NCBI RefSeq assembly: GCF_001037495.1
Contig: NZ_KQ089822.1
Span: forward strand, 806,001 to 870,000
DNA length: 64,000 nt
Direction of reading: 5' to 3'
Source: Citrobacter sp. MGH106
GTDB lineage: Bacteria; Pseudomonadota; Gammaproteobacteria; Enterobacterales; Enterobacteriaceae
Part shown: in pieces, positions 1-11,951 of the stretch
Layout: every line of letters begins with the position of its first letter
Numbering within the stretch: position 1 is the first letter of the stretch
Notes under the pieces: generated by a model
What the model saw: only the letters and a program-made list of their open reading frames with translations
The model's database searches: none
Told to the model about the DNA's origin: nothing
Position numbers and translations under genes: made by a program

Positions 1-392
1 AATGGGGCTTTTGGCACGGCGCCATTTAACATATCGACGACTTCACCTTTCTTGAAAATCATGATTGTCGGGATGCTGCGGATGCCGAAACGTGCGCTGA
101 GTTCGCGTTCAGCTTCCGTATTCACTTTAACAAAGCGTACTTTACCGCTACGCTCTTCGGCAACATCTTCAAAAATTGGGGCGAAGTTACGGCATGGGCC
201 ACACCATGGTGCCCAGAAGTCGACTACCACCGGAAGATCGTCTTTTAATAACTTATCCAGTGTAGCTCCGGTCGCATTGATCACCTCACCATCAAACAGA
301 TCGTGACCACAGCGTCCGCATTTGGCCGTATCCTGAACGCGATCTTCAGGGATGCGGTTGATAGCCTGGCAGCTGGTACAAACGGTATTCAT
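1..392 (-). CDS. trxC: Thioredoxin 2 (partial, C-terminus cut by window edge)
   Basis: Cytoplasmic zinc-binding thioredoxin that reduces protein disulfides. The protein begins [18 protein letters not shown]. Two CxxC pairs in the N-terminal part (CTSC, CGRC) form the zinc module that separates TrxC from TrxA. The redox motif WCGPC follows in the context [14 protein letters not shown]. About 130 codons are visible; the family is 139 residues long, so roughly nine C-terminal residues and the stop are missing. It is divergent from yfiF, as in E. coli. E. coli trxC is an OxyR target; I did not define an OxyR box here. Confidence 0.96.
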   Translation of the reverse strand, partial: MNTVCTSCQAINRIPEDRVQDTAKCGRCGHDLFDGEVINATGATLDKLLKDDLPVVVDFWAPWCGPCRNFAPIFEDVAEERSGKVRFVKVNTEAERELSARFGIRSIPTIMIFKKGEVVDMLNGAVPKAP

Positions 393-599
393 AACTAACC
401 TCTGGATGAGTAGGATGGACTTCGCGGCAATGACGCCGGTATGTTTCTATTATGTTACATATTATCGGAGAGACTGTTTTAAACAACAATGCGTTTTATT
501 CAATGAGTACAATAGTCATAAGCTTTTAAATGAAATAATGGCTAACGACGTGCACATCGGGTAATCTGCGCGCTTCGCGCAGCGCTGGTGGAGAAAAGC
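393..599. promoter_or_regulatory. Divergent trxC/yfiF intergenic region
   Basis: AT-rich 207-bp gap between two divergent genes, so it must hold promoters in both directions. I could not pick a convincing -35/-10 pair. A short GC-rich self-complementary stretch (gcgcgcttcgcgcagcgc) lies near 568-585, just before the yfiF ribosome-binding site. Confidence 0.4.
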
Positions 600-1649
600 A
601 TGAACGATGAATTGAAGAATAAAAGCGGCAAGGTCAAAGTGATGTATGTCCGCAGTGATGATGATTCTGAAAAACGTACCCAGAACCCGCGTACCGGGAA
701 AGGGGGAGGACGTCCAGGAAAGTCTCGTGCAGACGGTGGCCGTCGCCCCGCCCGCGATGAAAGAAATAATCAGAGCCGCGATCGTGACCGTGACCGCAAA
801 CGTGAAGACTCACCATGGCGTACTGTATCCCGCGCGCCGAGTGATGATGTCGCGGAAAAGGCCGATCACGGTGGTATTAGCGGCAAGAGTTTTATCGATC
901 CTGAAGTATTACGTCGTCAGCGTGCGGAAGAAACCCGCGTTTACGGTGAAAATGCCTGTCAGGCTCTGTTCCAGAGCCGTCCGGATGCAATTGTCCGTGC
1001 CTGGTTTATTCAGAGCGTGACACCACGATTCAAAGAAGCGTTACGCTGGATGGCGGCAAATCGCAAAGCCTACCACGTGGTTGACGAGGCCGAACTGGCG
1101 AAAGCTTCTGGTACCGAGCACCATGGCGGCGTTTGCTTCCTGATTAAGAAACGTAATGGTACTACCGTTAAGCAATGGGTCGGTCAGGCGGGCGCGCAGG
1201 ATTGCGTACTGGCGCTGGAAGATATCGCTAACCCGCACAACCTGGGCGGTATGATGCGTAGCTGTGCGCACTTCGGTGTGAAAGGCGTGGTAGTGCAGGA
1301 CGCAGCTCTGCTGGAATCTGGTGCAGCGATTCGCACCGCGGAAGGTGGGGCAGAGCACGTTCAACCAATTACTGGTGACAGTATTGTCGATGTGCTGGAT
1401 GATTTCCGCCAGGCAGGTTATACCGTCGTCATGACCTCCAGCGACAAAGGTAAGCCGTTGTTTAACACAACGCTGCCGGAAAAAATGGTGCTGGTATTAG
1501 GCCGCGAACGCGAAGCTCTGCCGGAAGCGGCATGCTCAGCAGACGACCTGTGTGTCGCGATTGACGGCACAGGCAACGTAGAGACACTCAACGTCTCCGT
1601 CGCGACAGGCGTACTGCTCGCGGAGTGGTGGCGTCAGAACAAAGCCTGA
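600..1649 (+). CDS. yfiF: SpoU/TrmH-family RNA 2'-O-methyltransferase YfiF
   Basis: Predicted SAM-dependent RNA ribose methyltransferase of the SPOUT (trefoil-knot) class. The first ~95 residues are low-complexity and rich in Arg, Lys, Asp and Gly (for example [10 protein letters not shown]), probably a disordered RNA-binding tail. A SpoU substrate-binding domain follows, then the catalytic domain with the [16 protein letters not shown] and [15 protein letters not shown] motifs. The ATG at 600 gives 349 residues and has GGTGGAG upstream; a GTG four codons earlier lies inside that ribosome-binding site. The exact RNA target is not evident from sequence. Confidence 0.93.
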   Translation: MNDELKNKSGKVKVMYVRSDDDSEKRTQNPRTGKGGGRPGKSRADGGRRPARDERNNQSRDRDRDRKREDSPWRTVSRAPSDDVAEKADHGGISGKSFIDPEVLRRQRAEETRVYGENACQALFQSRPDAIVRAWFIQSVTPRFKEALRWMAANRKAYHVVDEAELAKASGTEHHGGVCFLIKKRNGTTVKQWVGQAGAQDCVLALEDIANPHNLGGMMRSCAHFGVKGVVVQDAALLESGAAIRTAEGGAEHVQPITGDSIVDVLDDFRQAGYTVVMTSSDKGKPLFNTTLPEKMVLVLGREREALPEAACSADDLCVAIDGTGNVETLNVSVATGVLLAEWWRQNKA

Positions 1650-1654
1650 TAATA

Positions 1655-1685
1655 AAAATGCCAGCGAATCGCTGGCATTTTTTTA
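1655..1685. terminator. Bidirectional terminator between yfiF and ung
   Basis: AAATGCCAGCG, a three-base loop and CGCTGGCATTT form a long stem. An A-run lies on one side and a T-run on the other, so it can terminate both convergent genes. The T-run ends at the ung stop codon. Confidence 0.88.
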
Positions 1686-2372
1686 CTCACTCTCAGCCGG
1701 CAGTACCGGCATCCAGTCAATTGTTTTTTCACCTCGTTGTTCCAGCCACGTATTTGCCTGTACAAAGTGATTGCAGCCAAAGAAACCGCGATGTGCCGAG
1801 AGCGGTGAAGGGTGCGGCGCTTTCAGGATATGGTGACGCTGCGCATCAATAATTGCCCCTTTCTTCTGCGCGTGCGCGCCCCAGAGCAAAAATACCACCC
1901 CTTCACGATGTTCATTGATCAGGCTAATGACTTTATCGGTAAAGGCTTCCCAGCCGAGACTCGCATGTGAATGCGCCTGACCAGCCCTAACGGTAAGGAC
2001 AGTGTTAAGTAACAGAACACCCTGGCGTGCCCAGCTTTCCAGATATCCGTGTGCAGGTCGCGTAAAACCTGGAATTGTGGCTTCCAGCTCTTTATACATG
2101 TTCAGTAATGATGGCGGAATGGCAATGCCAGGACGGACAGAAAAGGCGAGACCATGTGCCTGACCTGGCCCATGGTAAGGATCCTGCCCCAGAATGACGA
2201 CCTTAACATCGCCCAGCTCGGTAAAACGAAATGCGTTAAACACATCTTTTTGTGGTGGGTAAATTGTCATACCCGACTGGCGTTCGCCGGCGACAGTATG
2301 CAGTGTATTAACAAAGTAGGGCTGTTGTTTCTCTTCAGCCAGCACATCGTGCCAGGTTAATTCGGTGGCCAT
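1683..2372 (-). CDS. ung: Uracil-DNA glycosylase, family 1
   Basis: Removes uracil from DNA to start base-excision repair. The 229-residue length matches E. coli Ung. The water-activating motif GQDPYHG places the catalytic Asp at residue 64, and the HPSPLS loop near the C-terminus carries the catalytic His. It is convergent with yfiF and divergent from grcA, as in E. coli. Confidence 0.97.
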   Translation of the reverse strand: MATELTWHDVLAEEKQQPYFVNTLHTVAGERQSGMTIYPPQKDVFNAFRFTELGDVKVVILGQDPYHGPGQAHGLAFSVRPGIAIPPSLLNMYKELEATIPGFTRPAHGYLESWARQGVLLLNTVLTVRAGQAHSHASLGWEAFTDKVISLINEHREGVVFLLWGAHAQKKGAIIDAQRHHILKAPHPSPLSAHRGFFGCNHFVQANTWLEQRGEKTIDWMPVLPAESE

Positions 2373-2566
2373 CTCGCTCTCCTGCGAATTTGCAATCGCT
2401 ATAGCTTAACTGCTTCTTTATGAGGCGCAAAATTCTGTACGTTTCTCAATGGGCTAACCCTTAAAGATAGTTGAAAATTTATGTAAAAAGTTTACCTGAG
2501 GACTTGGCGTAAGTTGATGTAAAACAATAAAATCCACCCATCACCACTTTTGATGTGTGGTTTTTG

Positions 2567-2580
2567 TTGATTTAAATCAA
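2567..2580. promoter_or_regulatory. FNR box of the grcA promoter
   Basis: TTGATTTAAATCAA is a perfect match to the FNR consensus TTGAT-N4-ATCAA. Its centre lies about 40 bp before the expected start site downstream of the TATATA element at 2603-2608, the class II activation spacing. This fits anaerobic induction of grcA, as known in E. coli. Confidence 0.88.
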
Positions 2581-2691
2581 AGATTCAAGGGTGTGTGAGG
2601 GGTATATATACACTCAAGCAACAATGGTTTTACCAATTGGCCGGAGAAACGGCTGACCGAAATCAAATAATTTTGCCGGGGAGGCATTAAC

Positions 2692-3075
2692 ATGATTACA
2701 GGTATCCAGATTACTAAAGCTGCAAATGACGACCTGCTGAACTCTTTCTGGCTGCTGGACAGCGAAAAAGGTGAAGCACGCTGCATCGTTGCGAAAGCAG
2801 GTTTCAATGCCGATGAAGTCGTTGCCGTCAGCAAACTGGGTGAAATTGAATACCGTGAAGTTCCAGTAGACGTGCAACCAGAAGTGCGTGTGGAAGGCGG
2901 TCAGCACCTGAACGTCAACGTTCTGCGTCGCGAAACGCTGGAAGATGCGGTTAAGCACCCGGAAAAATATCCGCAGCTGACTATTCGTGTTTCTGGTTAT
3001 GCAGTGCGTTTCAACTCACTGACACCAGAACAGCAGCGCGACGTTATTGCTCGTACCTTTACTGAGAGCCTGTAA
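2692..3075 (+). CDS. grcA: Autonomous glycyl radical cofactor GrcA (YfiD)
   Basis: A 127-residue spare part for pyruvate formate-lyase. It replaces the oxygen-cleaved C-terminal fragment of PflB and restores activity. The C-terminal half resembles the PflB glycyl-radical domain, and RVSGYAVRF contains the glycine that carries the radical. A good ribosome-binding site (GGGGAGG) precedes the ATG. The perfect FNR box upstream and a strong terminator downstream indicate a monocistronic, anaerobically induced gene. Confidence 0.97.
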   Translation: MITGIQITKAANDDLLNSFWLLDSEKGEARCIVAKAGFNADEVVAVSKLGEIEYREVPVDVQPEVRVEGGQHLNVNVLRRETLEDAVKHPEKYPQLTIRVSGYAVRFNSLTPEQQRDVIARTFTESL

Positions 3076-3111
3076 GGCTTACGGGGAATCAACCCCGCTA
3101 AATCAATAATC

Positions 3112-3148
3112 AAAAAGCGGAAGATGTCAGTGCATCTTCCGCTTTTTT
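3112..3148 (+). terminator. Rho-independent terminator of grcA
   Basis: AAAAAGCGGAAGATG, a six-base loop (tcagtg) and CATCTTCCGCTTTTTT form a perfect stem with flanking A and T runs. It can also terminate eamB transcription from the opposite strand. Confidence 0.93.
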
Positions 3149-3155
3149 ACATCAT

Positions 3156-3743
3156 TTAATAAAAGATCCTCACAGCGCAGTACACCAGCAGTAATGCCAG
3201 AATGACATTCAATTGCCGCCCATAGCTGCGAAAGATGCGCTGGAAAAAATGACCAGCCAGCGCCCAGCAGGCATTGCCGAATGTTCCTATCAATGCCAGT
3301 AATACACTAACTCCAATTATCCAACTCAGCTCTTTTGTATGCGGCAAAACAAACGTGGATAACGCGGTAATGCCGTACAAAATGATTTTGACATTAACAA
3401 ACTGCAAGCCAAAACTTGCCCAAAAGCTAATCGGTTTTGCCTCAAGGCTATCATTTGAGGTCGGGCTGGTGGCGATTTTTATGGCCAGCCATAAGATATA
3501 TGCTGCCCCCGTCCAACTGAGCCAGTGGACGATAGCCGGATCAATGACTGCAAGCGAGAATGAAATCCCGGCACACAGCAACATGACTATCAAAAAGCCC
3601 AGGCTCATTCCCGCCAGAACACGCGTACTCTGACGAAAGCCATGTGATGTCGCTGCACTAAGCGCGAGGATATTGTTCGGGCCGGGGGTTAGCGCAGTAA
3701 TCAGTGTATAGGTCCAGAATGCACTTAAAAGCGTGGGGGTCAC
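3156..3743 (-). CDS. eamB: LysE/RhtB-family exporter EamB (YfiK)
   Basis: Inner-membrane amino-acid exporter; E. coli EamB exports O-acetylserine and cysteine. The 195-residue length matches the family. The N-terminal signature ALTPGPNNILALSAATSHG is typical of LysE/RhtB, and about six hydrophobic segments follow. It is divergent from the LysR-type gene yfiE, the common exporter-regulator pairing, so YfiE is the likely regulator. Confidence 0.93.
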   Translation of the reverse strand: MTPTLLSAFWTYTLITALTPGPNNILALSAATSHGFRQSTRVLAGMSLGFLIVMLLCAGISFSLAVIDPAIVHWLSWTGAAYILWLAIKIATSPTSNDSLEAKPISFWASFGLQFVNVKIILYGITALSTFVLPHTKELSWIIGVSVLLALIGTFGNACWALAGHFFQRIFRSYGRQLNVILALLLVYCAVRIFY

Positions 3744-3845
3744 TTGTTATCTCCTCTGTTTTAGCAGAGAGTACCCGACACAGAACATTTAAAAAAATGA
3801 ATGTTTTTGCATTCTAAGTTCGATAATTTCGATAGGTTGGTGAAG

Positions 3846-4742
3846 ATGGATTTACGTCGGTTTATTACGCTAAAAACGGTGGTAGAAGAGGGCTCATTTC
3901 TTCGGGCTTCGCAAAAACTTTGTTGTACGCAGTCAACCGTTACGTTTCATATTCAACAGCTTGAACAAGAACTCTCGGTGCAGTTGTTCGAAAAAATTGG
4001 TCGCCGGATGTGCCTGACCAGTGAAGGGAAACGGCTGATGCCGCATATACATGACTTGACGCGCGTGATGGCATCGATCCGGCAAACGGCACAACAAGAT
4101 GCACAACCGAGCGGCGATCTCCGCGTCGCAACCGGAGAAACGCTGTTGGCTTATAAAATGCCTCAGGTTTTACAACGGTTTAAACAACGTGCGCCCAATG
4201 TTCGCTTATTCTTACAGTCACTCAATTGTTATGTCATTCGTGATGCTTTGCTGAGTGATGATGTTGATCTGGGAGTATTTTATCGGGTTGGTAATGACGA
4301 TGCTCTTGAGATGCTGCCATTGGGCGAACAACCTCTTGTCCTGGTTGCTTCTCCGGTTCTTCAGCACGTTAATTTCACCCAGCATAACCAGCACATACCC
4401 TGCAGCTTTATCATTAATGAACCGCAATGTATCTTCAGGCAACGCTTTGAAAGTCTGCTGCGAAAGCGACAGATTACACTGGAAAATACCATTGAACTCT
4501 GGAGTATTGAGAGCATCAAGCAGTGTGTATCTGCTAATCTTGGTGTTAGCTTTTTACCGCGATTTACCGTTGAGAAGGAGTTGCGTTCAGGAGAATTGAT
4601 AGCGTTACCGTTTGGTGAAGATTCTGAGTTGATTACCGCATTGTGCGCGCATCATGCCGGAAAAGTCGTCAGCCCGGCTATGCGGGTTTTCATGGATTGT
4701 ATTGTAGAGAGCTTTGCGAGGCATGAAAAAATGCCGGGCTGA
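3846..4742 (+). CDS. yfiE: LysR-type transcriptional regulator YfiE
   Basis: Winged-helix regulator with an N-terminal LysR HTH (residues ~1-60, containing GSFLRASQKLCCTQSTVTFH) and a periplasmic-binding-like effector domain (~90-290). The ATG at 3846 (MDLRRFITLK) gives 298 residues and aligns with the E. coli start; the frame stays open further upstream without a better start. It is divergent from eamB and probably controls it. The stop codon falls within the terminator stem shared with srmB. Confidence 0.9.
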   Translation: MDLRRFITLKTVVEEGSFLRASQKLCCTQSTVTFHIQQLEQELSVQLFEKIGRRMCLTSEGKRLMPHIHDLTRVMASIRQTAQQDAQPSGDLRVATGETLLAYKMPQVLQRFKQRAPNVRLFLQSLNCYVIRDALLSDDVDLGVFYRVGNDDALEMLPLGEQPLVLVASPVLQHVNFTQHNQHIPCSFIINEPQCIFRQRFESLLRKRQITLENTIELWSIESIKQCVSANLGVSFLPRFTVEKELRSGELIALPFGEDSELITALCAHHAGKVVSPAMRVFMDCIVESFARHEKMPG

Positions 4743-4754
4743 CTGGCCCGGCAT
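4731..4754. terminator. Convergent terminator of yfiE and srmB
   Basis: ATGCCGGGC (4731-4739) pairs perfectly with GCCCGGCAT (4746-4754) across a six-base loop that contains the yfiE stop codon. An A-run precedes the stem, which gives a U-run for srmB transcripts. Confidence 0.8.
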
Positions 4755-4759
4755 TCGGT

Positions 4760-6088
4760 TTATTCTTTGTCGGACTGCTGTGAGGCAGATCCGCTCGGCT
4801 TACGACGCTTGCCGATATTCTTGGCATCGCGGTGACGTTTCTTCACACGCGGCTTCTCTTTATCCTTCGCCTTCTTCTCGGCGCGTTTTGCCAGCACTTT
4901 CTTGGATGGCTTGCCGTTAGATTTTTCACTTGGCGCACGGGTTGTTGGACGCAGTTCGTCAATAACTCGCGGCTTCAGTGGTTCATCTACATAACGGCTT
5001 GCTTTGCCGAGCAGCAGGTGGTCATGCGCTTCAACCAGAGAAATCGCGGTACCTTTACGGCCAGCACGACCGGTACGACCGATGCGGTGCAGATAGGCAT
5101 CGCCACTGCGCGGCATGTCATAGTTAAACACGTGGCTGACGTCTGGGATATCAATACCACGTGCGGCCACGTCGGTCGCAACCAGTACGTTCACCCGACC
5201 ATCGGTCAGTCGTTTGATCGCTTCGTTGCGTTTATTCTGTACCATCTCGCCTTCGAGATAGCTGTTATTAATCCCCGCCTGGCGCAGCCAGCCTGCAAGT
5301 TCGTGCACACGCTCGCGTTTGCGTACAAAGACAATTGAGCGGGTCGCTTCAGGCTGTTTTAACAGATGGATCAGCAGAGCTGTTTTATGCTCGATGTCAT
5401 CGGCGCGGTAGTACCACTGATGGATCTTCTTGCGTTCGCGCGTTGACGGATCCGCTGAGACCTCAACCGGATCTTCCAGCAGACGCTCGGCAAAATCTTT
5501 AATCGCATCACCTTCCAGCGTGGCGGAGAACAGCATGGTCTGCTTGCGCCAGCGTGTTTCACCGGCGATGTGCTCGATGTCCTGGGCAAAGCCCATGTCC
5601 AGCATGCGATCGGCTTCATCGAGGATCAGTGTTTCGACTGCATGGCAGTCGAAGTTCTCTTCTTTAATATATTGCAGCAGGCGGCCTGTGGTTGCGACCA
5701 CGATGTCCTGGTTTGCGCTGAAGACTTCCATGTGGTTCATGTAAGCCACGCCGCCGGTAATAGTGGCGATATCCAGATGCGTATTTTTGGCCAGTTCACG
5801 AGCGTGTTCGGCAACCTGCATCGCCAGTTCGCGCGTCGGCGTCAAAATTAAAATGCGCGGTGGACCGGATTTTTTGCGCGGGAAGTCGAGCAGGTGCTGC
5901 AACGCTGGCAGCAAGTATGCCGCCGTTTTACCGGTGCCTGTCGGCGCAGAACCGAGTACATCACGTCCATCGAGCGCAGGCGGAATGGCGGCAGCCTGAA
6001 TGGCGGTCGGGCGAGTGAAACCTTTTTCCTGGAGGGCATCCAGCAGGCTTTCATCGAGTTCAAGTTCGGAAAAAGTCGTTACAGTCAT
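4760..6088 (-). CDS. srmB: DEAD-box RNA helicase SrmB
   Basis: ATP-dependent RNA helicase that acts in 50S ribosomal subunit assembly. The 442 residues carry the Q motif, APTGTGKT (Walker A, motif I), PTRELA, DEAD (in LDEADRMLD), SAT (LFSAT), and RGIDIPDVSHV and HRIGRTGRAGR in the second RecA domain. The C-terminal ~70 residues are a Lys/Arg-rich RNA-binding tail. It is divergent from trmN. Confidence 0.97.
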   Translation of the reverse strand: MTVTTFSELELDESLLDALQEKGFTRPTAIQAAAIPPALDGRDVLGSAPTGTGKTAAYLLPALQHLLDFPRKKSGPPRILILTPTRELAMQVAEHARELAKNTHLDIATITGGVAYMNHMEVFSANQDIVVATTGRLLQYIKEENFDCHAVETLILDEADRMLDMGFAQDIEHIAGETRWRKQTMLFSATLEGDAIKDFAERLLEDPVEVSADPSTRERKKIHQWYYRADDIEHKTALLIHLLKQPEATRSIVFVRKRERVHELAGWLRQAGINNSYLEGEMVQNKRNEAIKRLTDGRVNVLVATDVAARGIDIPDVSHVFNYDMPRSGDAYLHRIGRTGRAGRKGTAISLVEAHDHLLLGKASRYVDEPLKPRVIDELRPTTRAPSEKSNGKPSKKVLAKRAEKKAKDKEKPRVKKRHRDAKNIGKRRKPSGSASQQSDKE

Positions 6089-6218
6089 GTTCTACCTCTG
6101 TGTGGGGCGCTGATTATAGACGTTACGGCTGCAATCTTCATCTGTTTGTATGGATATACCTTCTCAGGTATTGTTTTTATCCAATGTTATCGTTTTTTTT
6201 CCAGGAAGGTTGTTCTTC

Positions 6219-8986
<2,768 letters not shown>

Positions 8987-9562
8987 ATGAGCGAGCAGTT
9001 AACGGACCAGGTCCTGGTTGAACGGGTCCAGAAGGGAGATCAGAAAGCCTTTAACTTACTGGTAGTACGCTATCAGCATAAGGTGGCGAGTCTGGTTTCT
9101 CGCTATGTACCATCGGGCGATGTTCCTGATGTGGTACAAGAAGCATTTATTAAGGCCTATCGTGCGCTGGATTCGTTCCGGGGAGATAGTGCTTTTTATA
9201 CATGGCTGTATCGTATTGCAGTCAATACAGCGAAGAATTACCTGGTCGCTCAGGGGCGTCGTCCACCTTCCAGTGATATAGATGCGATTGAAGCTGAAAA
9301 CTACGAAAGTGGCGGAGCACTGAAAGAAATTTCGAACCCTGAGAACTTAATGTTGTCAGAAGAACTGAGACAGATAGTTTTCCGAACTATTGAGTCCCTC
9401 CCGGAAGATTTACGCATGGCAATAACCTTGCGGGAGCTAGATGGCCTGAGCTATGAAGATATAGCCGCTATCATGGATTGTCCGGTAGGTACGGTGCGTT
9501 CACGTATCTTCCGAGCGAGGGAAGCTATTGATAATAAAGTTCAACCGCTTATCAGGCGTTGA
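8987..9562 (+). CDS. rpoE: RNA polymerase sigma factor E (sigma-24)
   Basis: ECF sigma factor for the envelope-stress response. The 191 residues from ATG 8987 match E. coli exactly in length. Region 2 (RYQHKVASLVSRYV...DVVQEAFIKAYRAL) and region 4 (LRELDGLSYEDIAAIMDCPVGTVRSRIFRAREA) are clear. The frame is open upstream, but the ATGA overlap with rseD and the conserved MSEQLTDQ start decide the choice. The anti-sigma gene rseA follows 31 bp downstream. Confidence 0.98.
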   Translation: MSEQLTDQVLVERVQKGDQKAFNLLVVRYQHKVASLVSRYVPSGDVPDVVQEAFIKAYRALDSFRGDSAFYTWLYRIAVNTAKNYLVAQGRRPPSSDIDAIEAENYESGGALKEISNPENLMLSEELRQIVFRTIESLPEDLRMAITLRELDGLSYEDIAAIMDCPVGTVRSRIFRAREAIDNKVQPLIRR

Positions 9563-9593
9563 CGATAGCGGGATACTGGAAAAGGTATTAGGC

Positions 9594-10244
9594 ATGCAGA
9601 AAGAAAAACTTTCCGCTTTAATGGATGGCGAAACGCTGGACACTGAGTTACTCAAAGAGCTGACTCACAACCCGGAAATGCAAAAAACCTGGGAGAGTTA
9701 TCACCTGATCCGCGATTCCATGCGAGGTGATACTGCCGACGTTCTCCATTTCGATATTTCCGCCCGCGTTATGGCTGCTATTGAAGCTGAGCCAGTACGC
9801 CAGACGGCGCCGTTGATCCCTGAGGCCCAGCCCGCACCGCATCAGTGGCAGAAAATGCCATTCTGGAAGAAAATGCGTCCGTGGGCCGCGCAGCTTACCC
9901 AAATGGGCGTGGCTGCGTGCGTATCGCTTGCAGTTATTGTTGGCGTCCAGCACTATAATGGACAATCTGAAATGTCCCAGCAGCCCGAAACGCCGGTATT
10001 TAATACATTACCGATGATGGGTAAAGCCAGTCCGGTGAGCTTGGGTGTACCTTCTGACGCGACGGCCAGCGGCGGTCAGCAACAGCAGGTACAGGAGCAG
10101 CGTCGTCGTATCAATGCCATGTTGCAGGATTACGAACTGCAACGCCGACTGCACTCCGAACAGCTTCAGTTTGAGCAGGCGCAAACACAGCAAGCCGCTG
10201 TACAGGTGCCAGGAATTCAAACTTTAGGAACGCAATCGCAGTAA
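9594..10244 (+). CDS. rseA: Anti-sigma-E factor RseA
   Basis: Inner-membrane anti-sigma factor. The cytoplasmic N-terminus (residues ~1-100) sequesters sigma-E, a single membrane segment follows (MGVAACVSLAVIVGVQHY, ~residues 100-118), and the periplasmic C-terminus binds RseB. DegS and RseP cleave it during envelope stress. The ATG at 9594 gives 216 residues, as in E. coli. The periplasmic tail is Gln-rich. The stop overlaps the rseB start by one base (TAATG). Confidence 0.96.
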   Translation: MQKEKLSALMDGETLDTELLKELTHNPEMQKTWESYHLIRDSMRGDTADVLHFDISARVMAAIEAEPVRQTAPLIPEAQPAPHQWQKMPFWKKMRPWAAQLTQMGVAACVSLAVIVGVQHYNGQSEMSQQPETPVFNTLPMMGKASPVSLGVPSDATASGGQQQQVQEQRRRINAMLQDYELQRRLHSEQLQFEQAQTQQAAVQVPGIQTLGTQSQ

Positions 10245-11200
10245 TGAAGCAACTTTGGTTTGCCATGTCACTTGTGGCTGGTAGCCTGTTCTTCTCTGTA
10301 AACGCCTCGGCCAATCCTGCGTCCGGGGCGTTGTTGCAGCAGATGAATCTGGCCAGCCAGTCGCTAACCTATGAGCTGTCATTTGTCAGCATCAATAAGC
10401 AGGGTGTTGAATCCCTACGTTATCGCCATGCACGCCTGGACAACCGTCCTCTTGCACAGTTGTTGCAAATGGATGGACCGCGCCGGGAAGTGGTGCAGCG
10501 TGGGAACGAAATCAGCTATTTTGAGCCTGGGCTGGAGCCGTTCACGCTGAACGGTGACTATATCGTTGATTCCCTGCCGTCTCTGATTTATACCGACTTT
10601 AAACGCCTTTCGCCCTACTATGATTTTATTTCAGTAGGCCGCACCCGTATTGCCGACAGACTCTGTGAAGTGATCCGCGTTGTGGCGCGTGACGGTACTC
10701 GTTATAGCTACATTGTCTGGATGGACACCGAAACCAAGTTGCCGATGCGTGTCGATCTGCTCGATCGTGATGGTGAAACGCTCGAACAGTTCCGTGTTAT
10801 CTCCTTTACCGTGAATAGCGGTGTCGGTGACAGTATGCAGACGCTGGCGAAAGCGAACCTGCCACCGCTGCTGTCCGTTCCTGCGGGCGAGAAAACGAAT
10901 TTTAACTGGAGCCCGTCGTGGTTGCCGCAAGGATTCAGTGAAGTATCCAGCAGCCGTCGTCCGCTACCGACGATGGATAATATGCCTATTGAATCTCGTC
11001 TTTACTCTGATGGTCTGTTCAGTTTCTCCGTGAACGTTAACCGTGCAATGCAAAACAGTGCCGATCAACTGCTGCGTACAGGACGCCGGACAGTCAGCAC
11101 CAGCGTGCGTGATAATGCCGAAATCACCATTGTGGGTGAGCTTCCGCCACAGACGGCGAAGCGTATTGCGGACAATATTAAGTTCAGGGCTGCACAATGA
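10244..11200 (+). CDS. rseB: Sigma-E negative regulator RseB
   Basis: Periplasmic sensor that binds the RseA tail and shields it from DegS until it binds lipopolysaccharide or misfolded porins. It is 318 residues long. The signal peptide MKQLWFAMSLVAGSLFFSVNASA precedes the mature start NPASG. A lipoprotein-carrier-like N-terminal domain and a smaller C-terminal domain follow. It overlaps rseA by one base and rseC by four. Confidence 0.96.
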   Translation: MKQLWFAMSLVAGSLFFSVNASANPASGALLQQMNLASQSLTYELSFVSINKQGVESLRYRHARLDNRPLAQLLQMDGPRREVVQRGNEISYFEPGLEPFTLNGDYIVDSLPSLIYTDFKRLSPYYDFISVGRTRIADRLCEVIRVVARDGTRYSYIVWMDTETKLPMRVDLLDRDGETLEQFRVISFTVNSGVGDSMQTLAKANLPPLLSVPAGEKTNFNWSPSWLPQGFSEVSSSRRPLPTMDNMPIESRLYSDGLFSFSVNVNRAMQNSADQLLRTGRRTVSTSVRDNAEITIVGELPPQTAKRIADNIKFRAAQ

Positions 11201-11676
11201 TTAAAGAGTGGGCAACGGTTGTTTCCTGGCAGAACGGTCTGGCAACGGTCAGCTGTGACGTTAAAGCGTCTTGCAGCAGTTGTGCCTCACGAGCAGGCTG
11301 CGGAAGCCGTGTGTTGAACAAACTGGGGCCGCAGACGACGCATACTATTGTGGTGCCCAGCGACGAACCACTGGCTCCAGGTCAGAAAGTTGAACTTGGG
11401 ATTGCGGAAGGCAGCCTGTTGGGCTCGGCAATGTTGGTCTATATGTCACCATTGGCGGGGCTTTTTGTTTTTGCAGCGCTGTTTCAGGTGCTGTTTGGTA
11501 GTGATATCGCAGCGTTAAGCGGTGCGATACTGGGCGGCGTGGGTGGATTTCTGATTGCACGCGGTTTTTCACGAAAACTGGCAGTACGTGAAGCCTGGCA
11601 ACCGGTTATTTTAAACGTTGCTCTCCCGCCTGGAATACTGCGTGTCGACACATCCTCTACCGAAACAAGCCAGTGA
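11197..11676 (+). CDS. rseC: Membrane protein RseC
   Basis: A 159-residue inner-membrane protein, last gene of the sigma-E operon. The N-terminal part has closely spaced cysteines (CDVKASCSSCASRAGCGS), the RseC/MucC-type cluster proposed to bind a metal centre. Two hydrophobic segments follow (~residues 72-94 and ~102-122). In E. coli RseC is linked to reduction of the SoxR iron-sulfur cluster. It overlaps rseB by four bases (ATGA). Confidence 0.94.
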   Translation: MIKEWATVVSWQNGLATVSCDVKASCSSCASRAGCGSRVLNKLGPQTTHTIVVPSDEPLAPGQKVELGIAEGSLLGSAMLVYMSPLAGLFVFAALFQVLFGSDIAALSGAILGGVGGFLIARGFSRKLAVREAWQPVILNVALPPGILRVDTSSTETSQ

Positions 11677-11731
11677 TATCTTCGTCTGATCTGGCCTGCA
11701 AGTGGCAATAATGTACATATTGTATTTGTCG

Positions 11732-11756
11732 GCCCGATAAGCTTGCTCCATCGGGC
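11732..11756. other. Inverted repeat between rseC and lepA
   Basis: GCCCGAT (11732-11738) pairs perfectly with ATCGGGC (11750-11756) across 11 bases. There is no T-run, so it is probably an mRNA hairpin or REP-like remnant rather than a terminator. The rest of the 275-bp gap likely holds the lepA promoter, which I could not place. Confidence 0.5.
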
Positions 11757-11951
11757 ATAACGTTACCCTTGCGAGCTTTGCATTAGAAAAGCGAAGTTGT
11801 TTCCAGTTCCCGCTATCCTTGCTCTATGAACATTTCCTCGCCTCAGCGTTGTAGTGTAGAATGCGGCGTTTCACTTAAACAGACGTTAAGCTCAGAACAG
11901 CGACTTCTCAGAGCCTGTCGAATCAGGCGTAAGGCACAATAACTACTCTAT